A stretch of 53,489 nt of DNA from positions 1-53,489 of the forward strand of contig JAIVEQ010000031.1 of assembly GCA_023838465.1 (NCBI GenBank), read 5' to 3'. Positions within the stretch are counted from its first letter, which is position 1; each line of letters opens with the position of its first letter. The position numbers and the translations under genes were made by a program. Positions 1-9,173 of the stretch are shown piece after piece. The notes beneath the pieces were generated by a model. It was not told the origin of the DNA and made no database searches. It worked only from the letters and a program-made list of their open reading frames with translations. This DNA comes from Candidatus Thiodiazotropha sp. (GTDB taxonomy: Bacteria > Pseudomonadota > Gammaproteobacteria > Chromatiales > Chromatiaceae).

Positions 1-983
<983 letters not shown>

Positions 984-1003
984 GAAGATTCGACATCCCT
1001 GAC

Positions 1004-1600
1004 ATGAAACCCTTTTCAGAAGCCTGTGAAGAAAACAAGACACCGATTCTGCAGATTTTACATCGACTCTTCACACACCATCGTACAGTCTTGGAGATAG
1101 GTAGCGGTACCGGACAACATGCAGTCCATTTTGCTGCAGCGATGCCTGAATTAATCTGGCAAACCAGTGACAGAGTTGAAAATCATCCGGGTATCCAAGC
1201 CTGGCTTGATGAGGCGGCACTTCCTAACCTGCAAGATCCCATCACGCTTGATGTTGGCGGTACATGGCCTGATACCCGGTTTGATGCGGTGTTTAGTGCC
1301 AATACGACCCATATTATGTCATGGCCAGAGGTAGAACTGTTGTTTCAGGGCGTGGGTCGCCTGCTCAACGGCGGGGGGTGCTTTGTGCTGTATGGTCCGT
1401 TCAATTTCGGTGGCGATTATACCAGTGAGAGTAATCGGCGGTTCGATCAGTGGCTCAAAAACCGGGATCCATTGAGTGGCATTCGTGATTTCGAAGCATT
1501 GGACAAGTTGGCTGGATCACAGGGTCTGGTATTCAACGAGGATATCGAGATGCCAGTCAATAACCGTATTCTGGTTTGGTCCAGGATGAAGGGTCTTTGA
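1004..1600 (+). CDS. DUF938 family SAM-dependent methyltransferase-like protein
   Basis: A 198-residue cytosolic protein of the DUF938 family, which has a class I methyltransferase fold. Residues 30-37 give the SAM-binding glycine motif (EIGSGTGQH). A later acidic strand (ITLDVGG) and the segment FDAVFSANTTHIMSW correspond to motifs II-IV. The family-typical N-terminus (KPFSEACEENKTPIL) is intact, which supports the ATG at 1004. The gene begins 20 bases after hemF on the same strand, so the two probably share a transcript, although no clear Shine-Dalgarno is seen. The substrate of this family is not established, so no reaction is assigned. Confidence 0.85.
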   Translation: MKPFSEACEENKTPILQILHRLFTHHRTVLEIGSGTGQHAVHFAAAMPELIWQTSDRVENHPGIQAWLDEAALPNLQDPITLDVGGTWPDTRFDAVFSANTTHIMSWPEVELLFQGVGRLLNGGGCFVLYGPFNFGGDYTSESNRRFDQWLKNRDPLSGIRDFEALDKLAGSQGLVFNEDIEMPVNNRILVWSRMKGL

Positions 1601-1829
1601 GAGAATTGATATTCCACCCATCTGCACGAATGACTTCGATAACCTTTTTTCATCTGATGCTATAGTATAATTTTCTCAAGTAGTGCCAGTTTAATCTATT
1701 GATTATTAAGTAATAAAAAATGATCTTTCCGGTTCAGGCGTTGTTCAGTTTAGGCATCGTAAGCTTTAACCAAAGAGAGGGAGTTTTCCCTCGAATCAGG
1801 TTAACCAGGATAAAGCCAGGAGAGATAAG

Positions 1830-2363
1830 ATGAAAAGAGCGGCACTTACTATGGGTACGTTGTTATTGGTGGTATCTGTGGCTGCCAATGCCGGTCATCG
1901 TGACCGCTATCGTGACACCGCCAAGGTGATCGATGTGGAACCCATCTACCGTAGTGTGGAGATCTCCTATCCCGAGAGGGAGTGTTGGGACGAGGAGGTC
2001 AGTCACTATCGACCGGATGGACGCCGCTACACGGGTACTGTATTGGGCGGTATTATCGGAGGTGTGGTGGCCAATAGCGTCAGTCGTGGGCGTGGTCGTG
2101 GCAGAGATGCAGCCACTCTGGCAGGTACCCTGCTCGGTGGTGCGATTGGCCATGATATCAGTCATCAAAAAAGGGGAGGACACTACACCACCTCTGTTGA
2201 GCGTCGTTGTGAAGTTACACATCAATCGCGTCATGAAGAACAGCTGGTTGGCTATGATGTAACATACCGCTACAAAGGGCGTGTTTTCACCACCCGCACC
2301 AGAGAACATCCCGGGAAACGTATCCCGATTGCGGTCGATGTCAGACCGGTGCATGATGATTAA
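1830..2363 (+). CDS. Secreted glycine-zipper (17 kDa antigen-like) protein
   Basis: A 177-residue exported protein. Residues 1-21 form a signal peptide ending in ANA. Residues about 67-110 hold two small-residue helices of the glycine-zipper 2TM type (GTVLGGIIGGVVANS and LAGTLLGGAIGHDI) separated by an RGRGRGR linker. This pattern is found in 17-kDa surface antigens and related outer-membrane-associated proteins. The remainder is rich in Arg, His and Tyr and contains two Cys (ECWDEE, RRCEV) that could pair. A good ribosome site (ccaggagagataag) precedes the ATG. It heads a run with the PepSY gene and the two-component pair, so envelope stress or cation sensing is a reasonable inference; the exact role is unknown. 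Confidence 0.8.
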   Translation: MKRAALTMGTLLLVVSVAANAGHRDRYRDTAKVIDVEPIYRSVEISYPERECWDEEVSHYRPDGRRYTGTVLGGIIGGVVANSVSRGRGRGRDAATLAGTLLGGAIGHDISHQKRGGHYTTSVERRCEVTHQSRHEEQLVGYDVTYRYKGRVFTTRTREHPGKRIPIAVDVRPVHDD

Positions 2364-2380
2364 TTCAGGACTGTAATGTT

Positions 2381-2647
2381 ATGACGAGACGATCTCGACC
2401 CATACTCAATATGTTTTTGCTCACTCTGTTGCTGATACCCTCAGTCTATGCCAGAGGTGATATCAGTCTTGACCAGGCGGTACAGCAGGCTAAAGAACGT
2501 GTGGGTGGACGAGTGATTTCAGCCGAGACCCGGGAACGTGACGGTCGACAGATACATAATGTCCGCATCTTGACCAAGGAGGGAAAGGTGCGTCGACTGC
2601 GGATCAATGCCGAAGGCGGTCGCCGCCAGAATGGCAGACGACGTTAA
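2381..2647 (+). CDS. Small secreted PepSY-domain protein
   Basis: An 88-residue protein with a hydrophobic signal peptide (residues about 9-24, ending VYA) followed by one PepSY-like repeat: SLDQAVQQAKERVGGRVISAE, then RQIHNVRILTKEGKVRRLRIN. It has a very basic tail. PepSY domains are periplasmic and are often encoded beside PhoPQ-type sensors, where they are thought to modulate protease or kinase activity. Here the stop codon is 10 bases before the response-regulator start, so the genes are surely co-transcribed. The domain call is good; a sensor-modulating role is inference from position. Confidence 0.75.
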   Translation: MTRRSRPILNMFLLTLLLIPSVYARGDISLDQAVQQAKERVGGRVISAETRERDGRQIHNVRILTKEGKVRRLRINAEGGRRQNGRRR

Positions 2648-2657
2648 GGCAAACCCT

Positions 2658-3338
2658 ATGCATGTATTACTGGTTGAAGACGAAGCTGCAATTCGCGAGC
2701 CGTTGGCGGAAAAACTCCGCAGTCAGGGTTATAGCGTGGATAGTGCCGAGGATGGTGCTGCAGGATTATTTCTAGGCAGAGAGTATGGCATTGATGTCGG
2801 TATCATCGATATTGGACTACCCAAGCTTTCCGGGATAGAACTGATCCGTGAGCTGCGTAAACTGGATAAACACTTTCCAATTCTGATCCTCACAGCAAGG
2901 GGTAACTGGCAGGACAAGGTTGAGGGATTGGAAGCTGGAGCTGATGATTATCTGGTAAAACCCTTCCATGTCGAGGAGTTGCTGGCCAGACTGAATGCCC
3001 TATTACGACGGTCTGGTGGATGGTCTCAATCGATCCTCTCCGGAGGTCCTGTAGCGCTTGATACGAGGACACAAACAGTCAGTTTGAATGGCGATCCGGT
3101 GGAATTGACCGCCTATGAATACAAGGTATTGGAATACATGATGTTGCATGCCGGTGAAGTGGTATCAAAGACTGAACTCACTGAACATATCTACGACCAG
3201 GACTGGGACCGGGATAGTAATACCCTTGAGGTCTTCGTACGTCGCCTACGCAAAAAGCTTGATCCGGATGAGCACTATAAGCCTATCGAGACCTTGCGTG
3301 GCCGAGGCTACCGTTTTGCCCTGGAGCGACGTGTCTAG
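2658..3338 (+). CDS. OmpR/PhoP-family response regulator
   Basis: A 226-residue DNA-binding response regulator. The receiver domain (residues about 1-115) shows the acidic pair in VEDE, the phospho-acceptor Asp51 in IIDIGLP, the switch Thr in LTAR and the conserved Lys in VKPF. The C-terminal winged helix (about 128-222) ends in the typical TLEVFVRRLRKKLDP and ETLRGRGYRF. The ATG at 2658 is chosen because the receiver domain starts there; an upstream in-frame ATG would run into the PepSY gene. It is paired with the sensor kinase 32 bases downstream and most resembles PhoP/QseB-type regulators. Confidence 0.92.
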   Translation: MHVLLVEDEAAIREPLAEKLRSQGYSVDSAEDGAAGLFLGREYGIDVGIIDIGLPKLSGIELIRELRKLDKHFPILILTARGNWQDKVEGLEAGADDYLVKPFHVEELLARLNALLRRSGGWSQSILSGGPVALDTRTQTVSLNGDPVELTAYEYKVLEYMMLHAGEVVSKTELTEHIYDQDWDRDSNTLEVFVRRLRKKLDPDEHYKPIETLRGRGYRFALERRV

Positions 3339-3370
3339 TATAGGACACTAGTATATGACACTACACTAGC

Positions 3371-4729
3371 ATGGGATCGAGGCGTACCCTCTCCATTCAT
3401 CAACGCTTATTACTGGCCGCAAGTCTGGTGTTAAGTGCATTTCTCGGTCTTACCGGATTGGCCCTCGACAAAGCCTTCCGCTCAGCCAGCGAGGATGCAC
3501 TACAAGCACGCCTGTTCAGCAGTGTCTATGCTTTGTTGGCTGCTGCAGAGGAGAGTGAGGTGGGAGGGCTTAGGATGCCGGATGTGTTGACGGATCCCCG
3601 TTTCAATCGACCCGACTCAGGTCTCTATGCACAGGTCAGTGGCTTGAAAAGCCAATACCTTTGGCACTCAGCTTCATCACTGGGTCGCAGACTCGATTTT
3701 TCACAGATGATGTCCCCAGGTGAATCGAAAATTGAACGATTCAAGCTTGCTGATGGCGATGCTATGGGGCTCAGTTTCGGTGTTGTCTGGGAGGATTTCG
3801 AAGGACGTGAGTTACAGTATGTGTTGGCTGTAGGAGAAGATCTGAGGCCTCTGCAGGAACAGGTGAGTACATTCCGGGATACCCTTTTTCTCTGGCTCGG
3901 TGGCGCCGCCTTATTGCTATTACTGGTCCAGGGCTGGGTATTGAGCTGGGGACTCTACCCGCTGCGAGAGGTGGAGCAGGCACTGACGGAGATTGAATCA
4001 GGCCGTGCGGATCAATTAGAGGGTGCCTATCCGACAGAATTGAGTCGTTTGACCTCGAATATCAACTCCCTGATTCGTCATGCTCAGGCACGCCAGCAGC
4101 GCTATCATGACAGCCTAGGAGATCTGGCACACAGCCTCAAGACACCACTAGCGATATTACAAGGTGTTGCTGATAAAGGGAGCAACTCAATACAGAACTC
4201 CCCGATAACAGTACGTGAGCAAGTAGACCGTATGAATCAGATTGTCACCCACCAGCTCCAACGGGCGGCGGCCTCGGGGCGCAATATCCTGACCCAAAGT
4301 ATTTTAATCGGGCCTGTGGTGGAGCGTCTCGTCAACTCCCTTGACAAGGTCTACCTGGAGAAGGGGATTCAGTGGCAGTTGTCAGTGGTGGAAGAGAGTT
4401 GTTTTCGTGGCGAGGAAGGTGACTTGATGGAGCTGCTTGGTAACCTAATGGAGAACGCCTGTAAATATGGATCGGGTCGTGTTCATGTAAGTGCGCAAAT
4501 GGATGAGTACCTCCATTTATGTGTAGAGGATAATGGAGAAGGTATTCCCAGTGATGAAGCGGATGCCGTATTACGAAGAGGGCATCGGATCGATTTGCAA
4601 CAACCCGGCCAGGGTATTGGCTTGGCAGTGGCCGCTGACATTGTCAGTGCTTATGGTGGTAGGTTAAAGATCGGTCATTCAGAAGTGTTGGGAGGCGTGG
4701 CTATCCACATCCACTTGCCAGTTGGATGA
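3371..4729 (+). CDS. PhoQ-like membrane sensor histidine kinase
   Basis: A 452-residue inner-membrane histidine kinase and partner of the preceding regulator. The first membrane helix is at about residues 13-31, the periplasmic sensor at about 32-170, and the second helix at about 173-195 followed by a HAMP-like linker. The phospho-acceptor His254 lies in LGDLAHSLKTPLAIL, the form used by PhoQ-type kinases. The ATP-binding domain has the N box (ELLGNLMENACKYG), G1 (VEDNGEGIP) and G2 (GQGIGLAVA). No Shine-Dalgarno precedes the ATG. The 32-base gap after the regulator is a tangle of short repeats (GTGTC/GACAC and CTAGTATA-like units at 3331-3370) that might affect translation. The sensed signal cannot be read from sequence. 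Confidence 0.9.
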   Translation: MGSRRTLSIHQRLLLAASLVLSAFLGLTGLALDKAFRSASEDALQARLFSSVYALLAAAEESEVGGLRMPDVLTDPRFNRPDSGLYAQVSGLKSQYLWHSASSLGRRLDFSQMMSPGESKIERFKLADGDAMGLSFGVVWEDFEGRELQYVLAVGEDLRPLQEQVSTFRDTLFLWLGGAALLLLLVQGWVLSWGLYPLREVEQALTEIESGRADQLEGAYPTELSRLTSNINSLIRHAQARQQRYHDSLGDLAHSLKTPLAILQGVADKGSNSIQNSPITVREQVDRMNQIVTHQLQRAAASGRNILTQSILIGPVVERLVNSLDKVYLEKGIQWQLSVVEESCFRGEEGDLMELLGNLMENACKYGSGRVHVSAQMDEYLHLCVEDNGEGIPSDEADAVLRRGHRIDLQQPGQGIGLAVAADIVSAYGGRLKIGHSEVLGGVAIHIHLPVG

Positions 4730-4744
4730 GCTTCAATCTCCCAT

Positions 4745-5236
4745 TCAATCGTCGCCTTTCACTTTATCATTGGCCCAGTCCAATATGGGCTGTAGTCTGT
4801 TTTTAATCATACCTCTTGCCTCTGTGTAGGGAAGCCAGTGGTAGTGCTGATGCTCAGGTCTGCCTTTTGAGAAGTTGAAGCCTATTGTTATATCTATCAG
4901 TTCAGGTCTGGCAAGAAAATAGACTCCCTGCTTAAGGTTTTGCTTTCCATAATACTTGGTTTTTATTGACTCCATGCCCCATGGAAAGTCAATTTCACCT
5001 GTTCCATGTACTTCTTCCCGTGTTTCCCTCATTGCAGCTTCCAAGAGTGTCTCTCCTGTATTTACCCGGCCTCCGGGAAAGGCGCAGTCGTCATCATTTC
5101 GCTCAAGTACCAGAAAGAGAGGTTGTTGATGAGCATCCATAGATATCAGTACTAGACCGGCGGTTATGGACTGTGTCTCTTCCTCAAGGAAGTCGAGGGC
5201 GCGTTTTAACTTTTCGTCTGTTTTTTTTTCGCCCAA
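4745..5236 (-). CDS. Nudix hydrolase
   Basis: A 163-residue Nudix-fold protein that hydrolyses a nucleoside diphosphate linked to another moiety. The Nudix box is complete and matches the consensus GX5EX7REUXEEXGU (GRVNTGE, then RETREEVHG). The start is a TTG at 5236: no ATG or GTG is available upstream in frame, and a strong ribosome site (aaggggag) sits about 6 bases before it. The N-terminal 20 residues are charged and probably helical. The gene is convergent with the sensor kinase and followed only 15 bases later by its stop. Substrate is not predictable from the box alone. Confidence 0.85.
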   Translation of the reverse strand: MGEKKTDEKLKRALDFLEEETQSITAGLVLISMDAHQQPLFLVLERNDDDCAFPGGRVNTGETLLEAAMRETREEVHGTGEIDFPWGMESIKTKYYGKQNLKQGVYFLARPELIDITIGFNFSKGRPEHQHYHWLPYTEARGMIKNRLQPILDWANDKVKGDD

Positions 5237-5281
5237 AACACACTCCCCTTAGTCTCATCTGAATCCACGGTTCCGGGCTCA

Positions 5282-6127
5282 TTAATGGCGATTGACACCT
5301 TGCGTATCAATGGCTAGATCAATTAACAGCCTATCCTCTATCTCCAGGAATTGCTGTTCCGGCAAATCCAAATAGGTCAGTAGAGTAGGCTCGACATCCA
5401 CCTCATGAATAAAACCATTCGCCAATTCAAGAATCGCCCCAAGGGCATCGGCCTCGTCTTGTATAGTTGCACCCGATAGCCAAGGTCTGGATTCATGCTG
5501 GTTGAGAATCGACTGCGTGATATCAGGATTGAGTTGCCATGCCTGAGCCATGGCATAGCCAATCATCCGGTGGTCAATACCGATCTCACCGAGTTCTATT
5601 TCATGTAAAGGGATATTCTCTTCGAGTGACCGGTTATAGATATCCATATAGCCAGGATGCTTTCGCATGAGCAGCAGCGTGCCGGAGTGATGGAAAAGCC
5701 CAAGCGTATAGGCACGCTCCTTTTCCGGTTGAAAAGGCAGACTGATCTTGCTGGCCAGCGTAGAACAGATCATTGCGGATTTACGGGAGCGCTCCCAGAT
5801 CAATCTCGACAGGGGGGTGCTTTTAGTATTGAGAATGTTACTCAATAGTTTCTCAGTCACCAGATTATTGATCTGTTTTAATCCCAACATGATCAATGCT
5901 TGATGAATGGAGTCCACTGGTCTACTCACACCGAAGAAGGGTGAATTAATGACTTTCAGAACGTAGCTGGCGATACCCACGTCCCTGATAATGATTTTTT
6001 CGATGCGGGTAAAATCCGGCTCACTCTTGAGCTGCTCTTTCGCCAGTTCCAGGATGATGTCGGGTTGTTGGGGTATACCAGTTTTACGGATAGCACGTTG
6101 CAGCTTGTCTAGATCCACGCTGTCCAT
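5282..6127 (-). CDS. HDOD-domain protein
   Basis: A 281-residue single-domain HDOD protein. The N-terminal part (LPQ-like GIPQQPDIILEL, then IIIRDVGIASYVLKVINSPFFG and ALIMLGLKQINNLV) is diagnostic of HDOD, a non-catalytic relative of HD phosphohydrolases. Later parts keep the HD-like helices (GLFHHSGTLLL, IGIDHRMIGYAMAQAW). HDOD proteins act as scaffolds in signalling, motility or cyclic-di-GMP circuits. No output or input domain is fused here. It is transcribed away from the metallophosphoesterase and 45 bases upstream of the Nudix gene, with which it may form a transcript. Confidence 0.85.
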   Translation of the reverse strand: MDSVDLDKLQRAIRKTGIPQQPDIILELAKEQLKSEPDFTRIEKIIIRDVGIASYVLKVINSPFFGVSRPVDSIHQALIMLGLKQINNLVTEKLLSNILNTKSTPLSRLIWERSRKSAMICSTLASKISLPFQPEKERAYTLGLFHHSGTLLLMRKHPGYMDIYNRSLEENIPLHEIELGEIGIDHRMIGYAMAQAWQLNPDITQSILNQHESRPWLSGATIQDEADALGAILELANGFIHEVDVEPTLLTYLDLPEQQFLEIEDRLLIDLAIDTQGVNRH

Positions 6128-6434
6128 TGTATTGGCTTTAGATGATGTTATCGGGAAAGAAGTAGGAAGAAATCGTTAAGGTATACAACAAGCCTAAGAG
6201 TCTTTTTTCGTTATGTCTATGACCAGGATTAATTAAATACCATTATCGACGGTGTCACTGCACGACAGAGAATGGTTGAATAAACGGCTGGTAGAAAAAG
6301 TCATATCCAGATATCTAATCGTAATACGCAAATTCGATGGCCGAATTATTATGTAACTTATTGAACTATATCCAAATCATCTGCCCGCATGCTTCATCGG
6401 CCATCAACTTTTCGATTCAGGATATACTCTGAAG
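6128..6434. other. Divergent intergenic region, no gene
   Basis: These 307 bases separate the leftward HDOD gene from the rightward metallophosphoesterase. They are AT-rich and must hold both promoters. A TATACT hexamer at 6423-6428 ends only 6 bases before the metallophosphoesterase ATG, so if used it would make a nearly leaderless transcript. No convincing -35, operator, terminator or small gene is visible. Confidence 0.5.
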
Positions 6435-7379
6435 ATGGATTCAGACCTGCGGACCCGCTTGGAGAGACGCTTGGGATCGGTGCATGCCCGATTACGTCTC
6501 GGTATTGAAGAAGAGTCGTTACCCAGTGTTTTTGGTAAAGGGCTCAATTTTTTTCATCCTGAAAACTGGTATTCCAGTCATGGATTGTTGCGCTCCTTGC
6601 TGAAGATCACTGGATTCTATTGGCGAGGACGTAGTAATACACTTAATTTTCGTGTTACTCGCAATCTGTTCGAAATACCACACCTCCCTCCTGATTTCGA
6701 TGGTTTTACCCTGTTGCATCTCAGTGACCTACATACCGATATGCATCAGCCTGCAACAGAAGCGTTGATCAGCAGAATCAGTGGCATGTCCTACGATGCT
6801 GTCATCTTAACCGGTGATTATCGTGCCAGGACATTTGGCGATATCGATGCCTCGATGGCGGGTATGCGTGCATTGTGTGATGAAATAAAGCAGCCGATTT
6901 ATGCGGTTCTAGGCAATCACGATACAATTAGGATGGTGCCTGAACTGGAAACAATGGGTATCAGGATATTACTCAACGAATCGGTGGAATTGACACGGGG
7001 AGGTCAGACCATTCATCTGGCCGGTGTTGATGATGCGCACTACTATCGGGTTGATAATATTGAGAAGGCGGCAGAGGGGATTCCACAGGAGAAGATATCG
7101 ATACTTCTCTCACACACCCCGGAGATATATCGCCAAGCCGCCCATACCGGATTTGATCTTTTTTTCTGTGGTCATACCCATGGTGGCCAGATCTGCTTGC
7201 CTGGGGGGTACCCGCTCACCCTGGATGCCCGCTGCCCCAGGCGTCTCGGTTTTGGTAATTGGCGACATGGTGAGATGCGAGGATATACCACAGCAGGAAC
7301 AGGTACCTCAATTGTAGAGGTGCGCATCAACTGCCCACCGGAGATTGCGCTGCATACATTAGTAGTTAACAGGCCCTAA
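6435..7379 (+). CDS. Calcineurin-like metallophosphoesterase
   Basis: A 314-residue protein of the YkuE-like metallophosphoesterase group. After about 85 residues without a clear domain, the full metal-binding series appears: HLSDLHTD, ILTGDY, AVLGNHD, LLSHTPEI and FCGHTHGGQ. Relatives with this arrangement often act at the membrane on lipid-linked or nucleotide substrates. No clear signal peptide is visible here, though the stretch around HGLLRSLLKITGFYW is amphipathic. The end overlaps the stop of the convergent CarS-like gene by 4 bases. The chemistry class is confident, the substrate unknown. Confidence 0.88.
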   Translation: MDSDLRTRLERRLGSVHARLRLGIEEESLPSVFGKGLNFFHPENWYSSHGLLRSLLKITGFYWRGRSNTLNFRVTRNLFEIPHLPPDFDGFTLLHLSDLHTDMHQPATEALISRISGMSYDAVILTGDYRARTFGDIDASMAGMRALCDEIKQPIYAVLGNHDTIRMVPELETMGIRILLNESVELTRGGQTIHLAGVDDAHYYRVDNIEKAAEGIPQEKISILLSHTPEIYRQAAHTGFDLFFCGHTHGGQICLPGGYPLTLDARCPRRLGFGNWRHGEMRGYTTAGTGTSIVEVRINCPPEIALHTLVVNRP

Positions 7380-7858
7380 TAAGGCCGCCTACGGATGCCT
7401 AGCAGAAAGAGCAGTCGGGAGAGCAAAGGCACCACCACTAAAAAGGCCAATACCAGAAACAGTACACTCCACCAATTTAGATCGAATACTGCAGCACAGA
7501 AAAGAAGTGGAAGTAATGATTCAGGAATCTGATCCAAGCCAATTGCCTGACTGCTTGGTGGCATGTTGAGTCGTCGTTTAATGAAACTGGCAACGAGATC
7601 ACCGAGCATGGCAACAGCGCCAATCATCGCTCCCCATTGCCAACCAATTTTTACCATATGGGCGATTGCCGAGGTTACTACCACTGCTGCAATCAGACCC
7701 CGAACTGTCTTGGATGGACCGAAAAGATGGCGACCTTTGGAGGTCAGATAACCACCATCCAGTGGCCAATTGAAACGGGCGCCAAAAAGATGTCTTGCCA
7801 GGATAGGTGCGCCGTTTGCCACTACCAGGAGTAACAAAAGCTTTAACTCGATAGCCAT
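7376..7858 (-). CDS. CarS/DUF46-like membrane cytidylyltransferase homologue
   Basis: A 160-residue integral membrane protein with about four hydrophobic segments (4-22, 55-70, 78-93, 115-150). The motif region NWPLDGG, GRHLFGPSKTVRG and MLGDLVASFIKRRL matches the family that includes archaeal CDP-archaeol synthase (CarS) and relatives of bacterial CdsA; the KTxxG and GDLxxSxxKRR elements are the catalytic signature. Bacterial members are annotated as CDP-archaeol synthase by homology, but bacteria do not make archaeol, so the actual lipid substrate is open. It lies 4 bases downstream of rsgA on the same strand and is probably co-transcribed with it. Confidence 0.78.
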   Translation of the reverse strand: MAIELKLLLLLVVANGAPILARHLFGARFNWPLDGGYLTSKGRHLFGPSKTVRGLIAAVVVTSAIAHMVKIGWQWGAMIGAVAMLGDLVASFIKRRLNMPPSSQAIGLDQIPESLLPLLFCAAVFDLNWWSVLFLVLAFLVVVPLLSRLLFLLGIRRRPY

Positions 7859-7862
7859 TCCA

Positions 7863-8864
7863 TTAACGGGTGACGACCTGGCTCAACTTGAGAAAGTTGT
7901 CCAAGCGTAGCGATGTAATATCTCCCTTGGTCATGGCAGCTCGAATGGCGCAGTCCGGTTCATGAGCATGTGTGCAGTTGTGAAAACGACAGTGGCCAAG
8001 GAAGGGACGGAACTCCGCAAAACCCTGTTCCAGTTCCTGACGGGAAAGGTCAGTGAGACGGAAACTGCGGACACCGGGAGAATCGATCAGTTCTCCACCC
8101 TGGGGAAGGGCATAACAGGTTGCAGCCGATGTGGTGTGTCTACCGAGTCCCGTGGTTTCAGAAAGATTGCCTGTATCTACCTCATGATCTGGTAGCAAGG
8201 CATTGATCAGTGACGATTTTCCAACACCCGATTGTCCCACCAGAATACTTGTCTCCCCTTTTAGTCTTTCTATCAATGAATCCAGTCCATGCTCGCTTTT
8301 GGCGCTGACGCCAATGACCGGGTAACCGATTGCTTTATAGGGTTCCAAGCGCTGCAAGAAATGTCGCTCTTCTTGACCATGCAACAGGTCAATCTTATTA
8401 ATGGCGATCAGGGGTGGGATATGAATAGTCTCGGCTGTGATGAGGTATTGGTCTAACAAGTAGCCGCTGGGTTCAGGCTTTGGTGCGAGTACAATCACCA
8501 GTTGTGAGATATTGGCTGCCAAGGGTTTATGCCGACCACTATAGTCAGGACGGCTAAGGACACTCTTTCTCGACATGAGAGCCGTGACGACACCTGTCTT
8601 ATCGTCCACTGGTTGCCAGATTACCTTATCACCACAGACAGGATGACCTATGTTTTGGCGAGTCTGACAGCGAAACAGTCTCCCTTCCTTATCCATAATG
8701 CCCAACGTAGCACCATGACGAATGATGACTCGTCCTTCCTGAGAGGGATTATCAGCAGCTTCGGTGAGGGATTGATTGGCCTTTTTCTCAAGATGCTGCC
8801 GACGCTTCTCCTGAATGGCCTGGATACGGCTTTTCTGCTGAATTGTCAGACGGCGTTTAGCCAC
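7863..8864 (-). CDS. rsgA: Ribosome small-subunit-dependent GTPase RsgA
   Basis: A 333-residue circularly permuted GTPase that promotes late maturation of the 30S subunit. After a basic N-terminal tail, an OB fold occupies about residues 45-115. The GTPase motifs then follow in permuted order: G4 AINKIDLL, G5-like GVSAKS, G1 GQSGVGKSSLIN, and G3 DSPGVRSF. The C-terminal zinc-binding segment is intact (CRFHNCTHAHEPDCAI). Length and motifs match E. coli RsgA. In many gammaproteobacteria rsgA lies beside orn, and orn is nearby here on the other strand. Confidence 0.96.
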   Translation of the reverse strand: MAKRRLTIQQKSRIQAIQEKRRQHLEKKANQSLTEAADNPSQEGRVIIRHGATLGIMDKEGRLFRCQTRQNIGHPVCGDKVIWQPVDDKTGVVTALMSRKSVLSRPDYSGRHKPLAANISQLVIVLAPKPEPSGYLLDQYLITAETIHIPPLIAINKIDLLHGQEERHFLQRLEPYKAIGYPVIGVSAKSEHGLDSLIERLKGETSILVGQSGVGKSSLINALLPDHEVDTGNLSETTGLGRHTTSAATCYALPQGGELIDSPGVRSFRLTDLSRQELEQGFAEFRPFLGHCRFHNCTHAHEPDCAIRAAMTKGDITSLRLDNFLKLSQVVTR

Positions 8865-8876
8865 GAAGTGAAAGGC

Positions 8877-9161
8877 TCAAGGGTTTTGATTGAATTTGTA
8901 ATACTCCAGATTCAGGTAAGTTGCGGTATTGGCCACATCATCATCGAACCAGGTCAGCCCCAAGTTCTGCTCACAGAAGCGTACCTGCTTGTGCAGTCCT
9001 GGAAGTGAGGTTACTCGCCTGTCTGTTCGAGTATAGACTTCGCTGCCGTGACATTTTACGCAGTGCTCATCATTCAGTTGTTTGCCTATTCCCGGATCGG
9101 CAGCTTGTGAAGAAGTTGCAGCCAAAATTAGTATCGTGGCCGGTATAACAGTCTTAATCAT
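8877..9161 (-). CDS. Small periplasmic monohaem cytochrome c
   Basis: A 94-residue exported protein with a signal peptide (residues 1-20, ending SQA) and one haem-attachment site CVKCH (residues 34-38). The usual C-terminal Met ligand is absent: apart from the initiator there is no Met in the protein. His57 (GLHKQ) or another side chain would have to be the sixth ligand. A lone extra Cys63 (VRFC) is present. The segment [18 protein letters not shown] resembles the last helix of small class I cytochromes. It lies between rsgA and the M48 protease, 12-13 bases from each, so all three may be one transcript. Confidence 0.83.
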   Translation of the reverse strand: MIKTVIPATILILAATSSQAADPGIGKQLNDEHCVKCHGSEVYTRTDRRVTSLPGLHKQVRFCEQNLGLTWFDDDVANTATYLNLEYYKFNQNP

Positions 9162-9173
9162 GTGGTATTTCCT

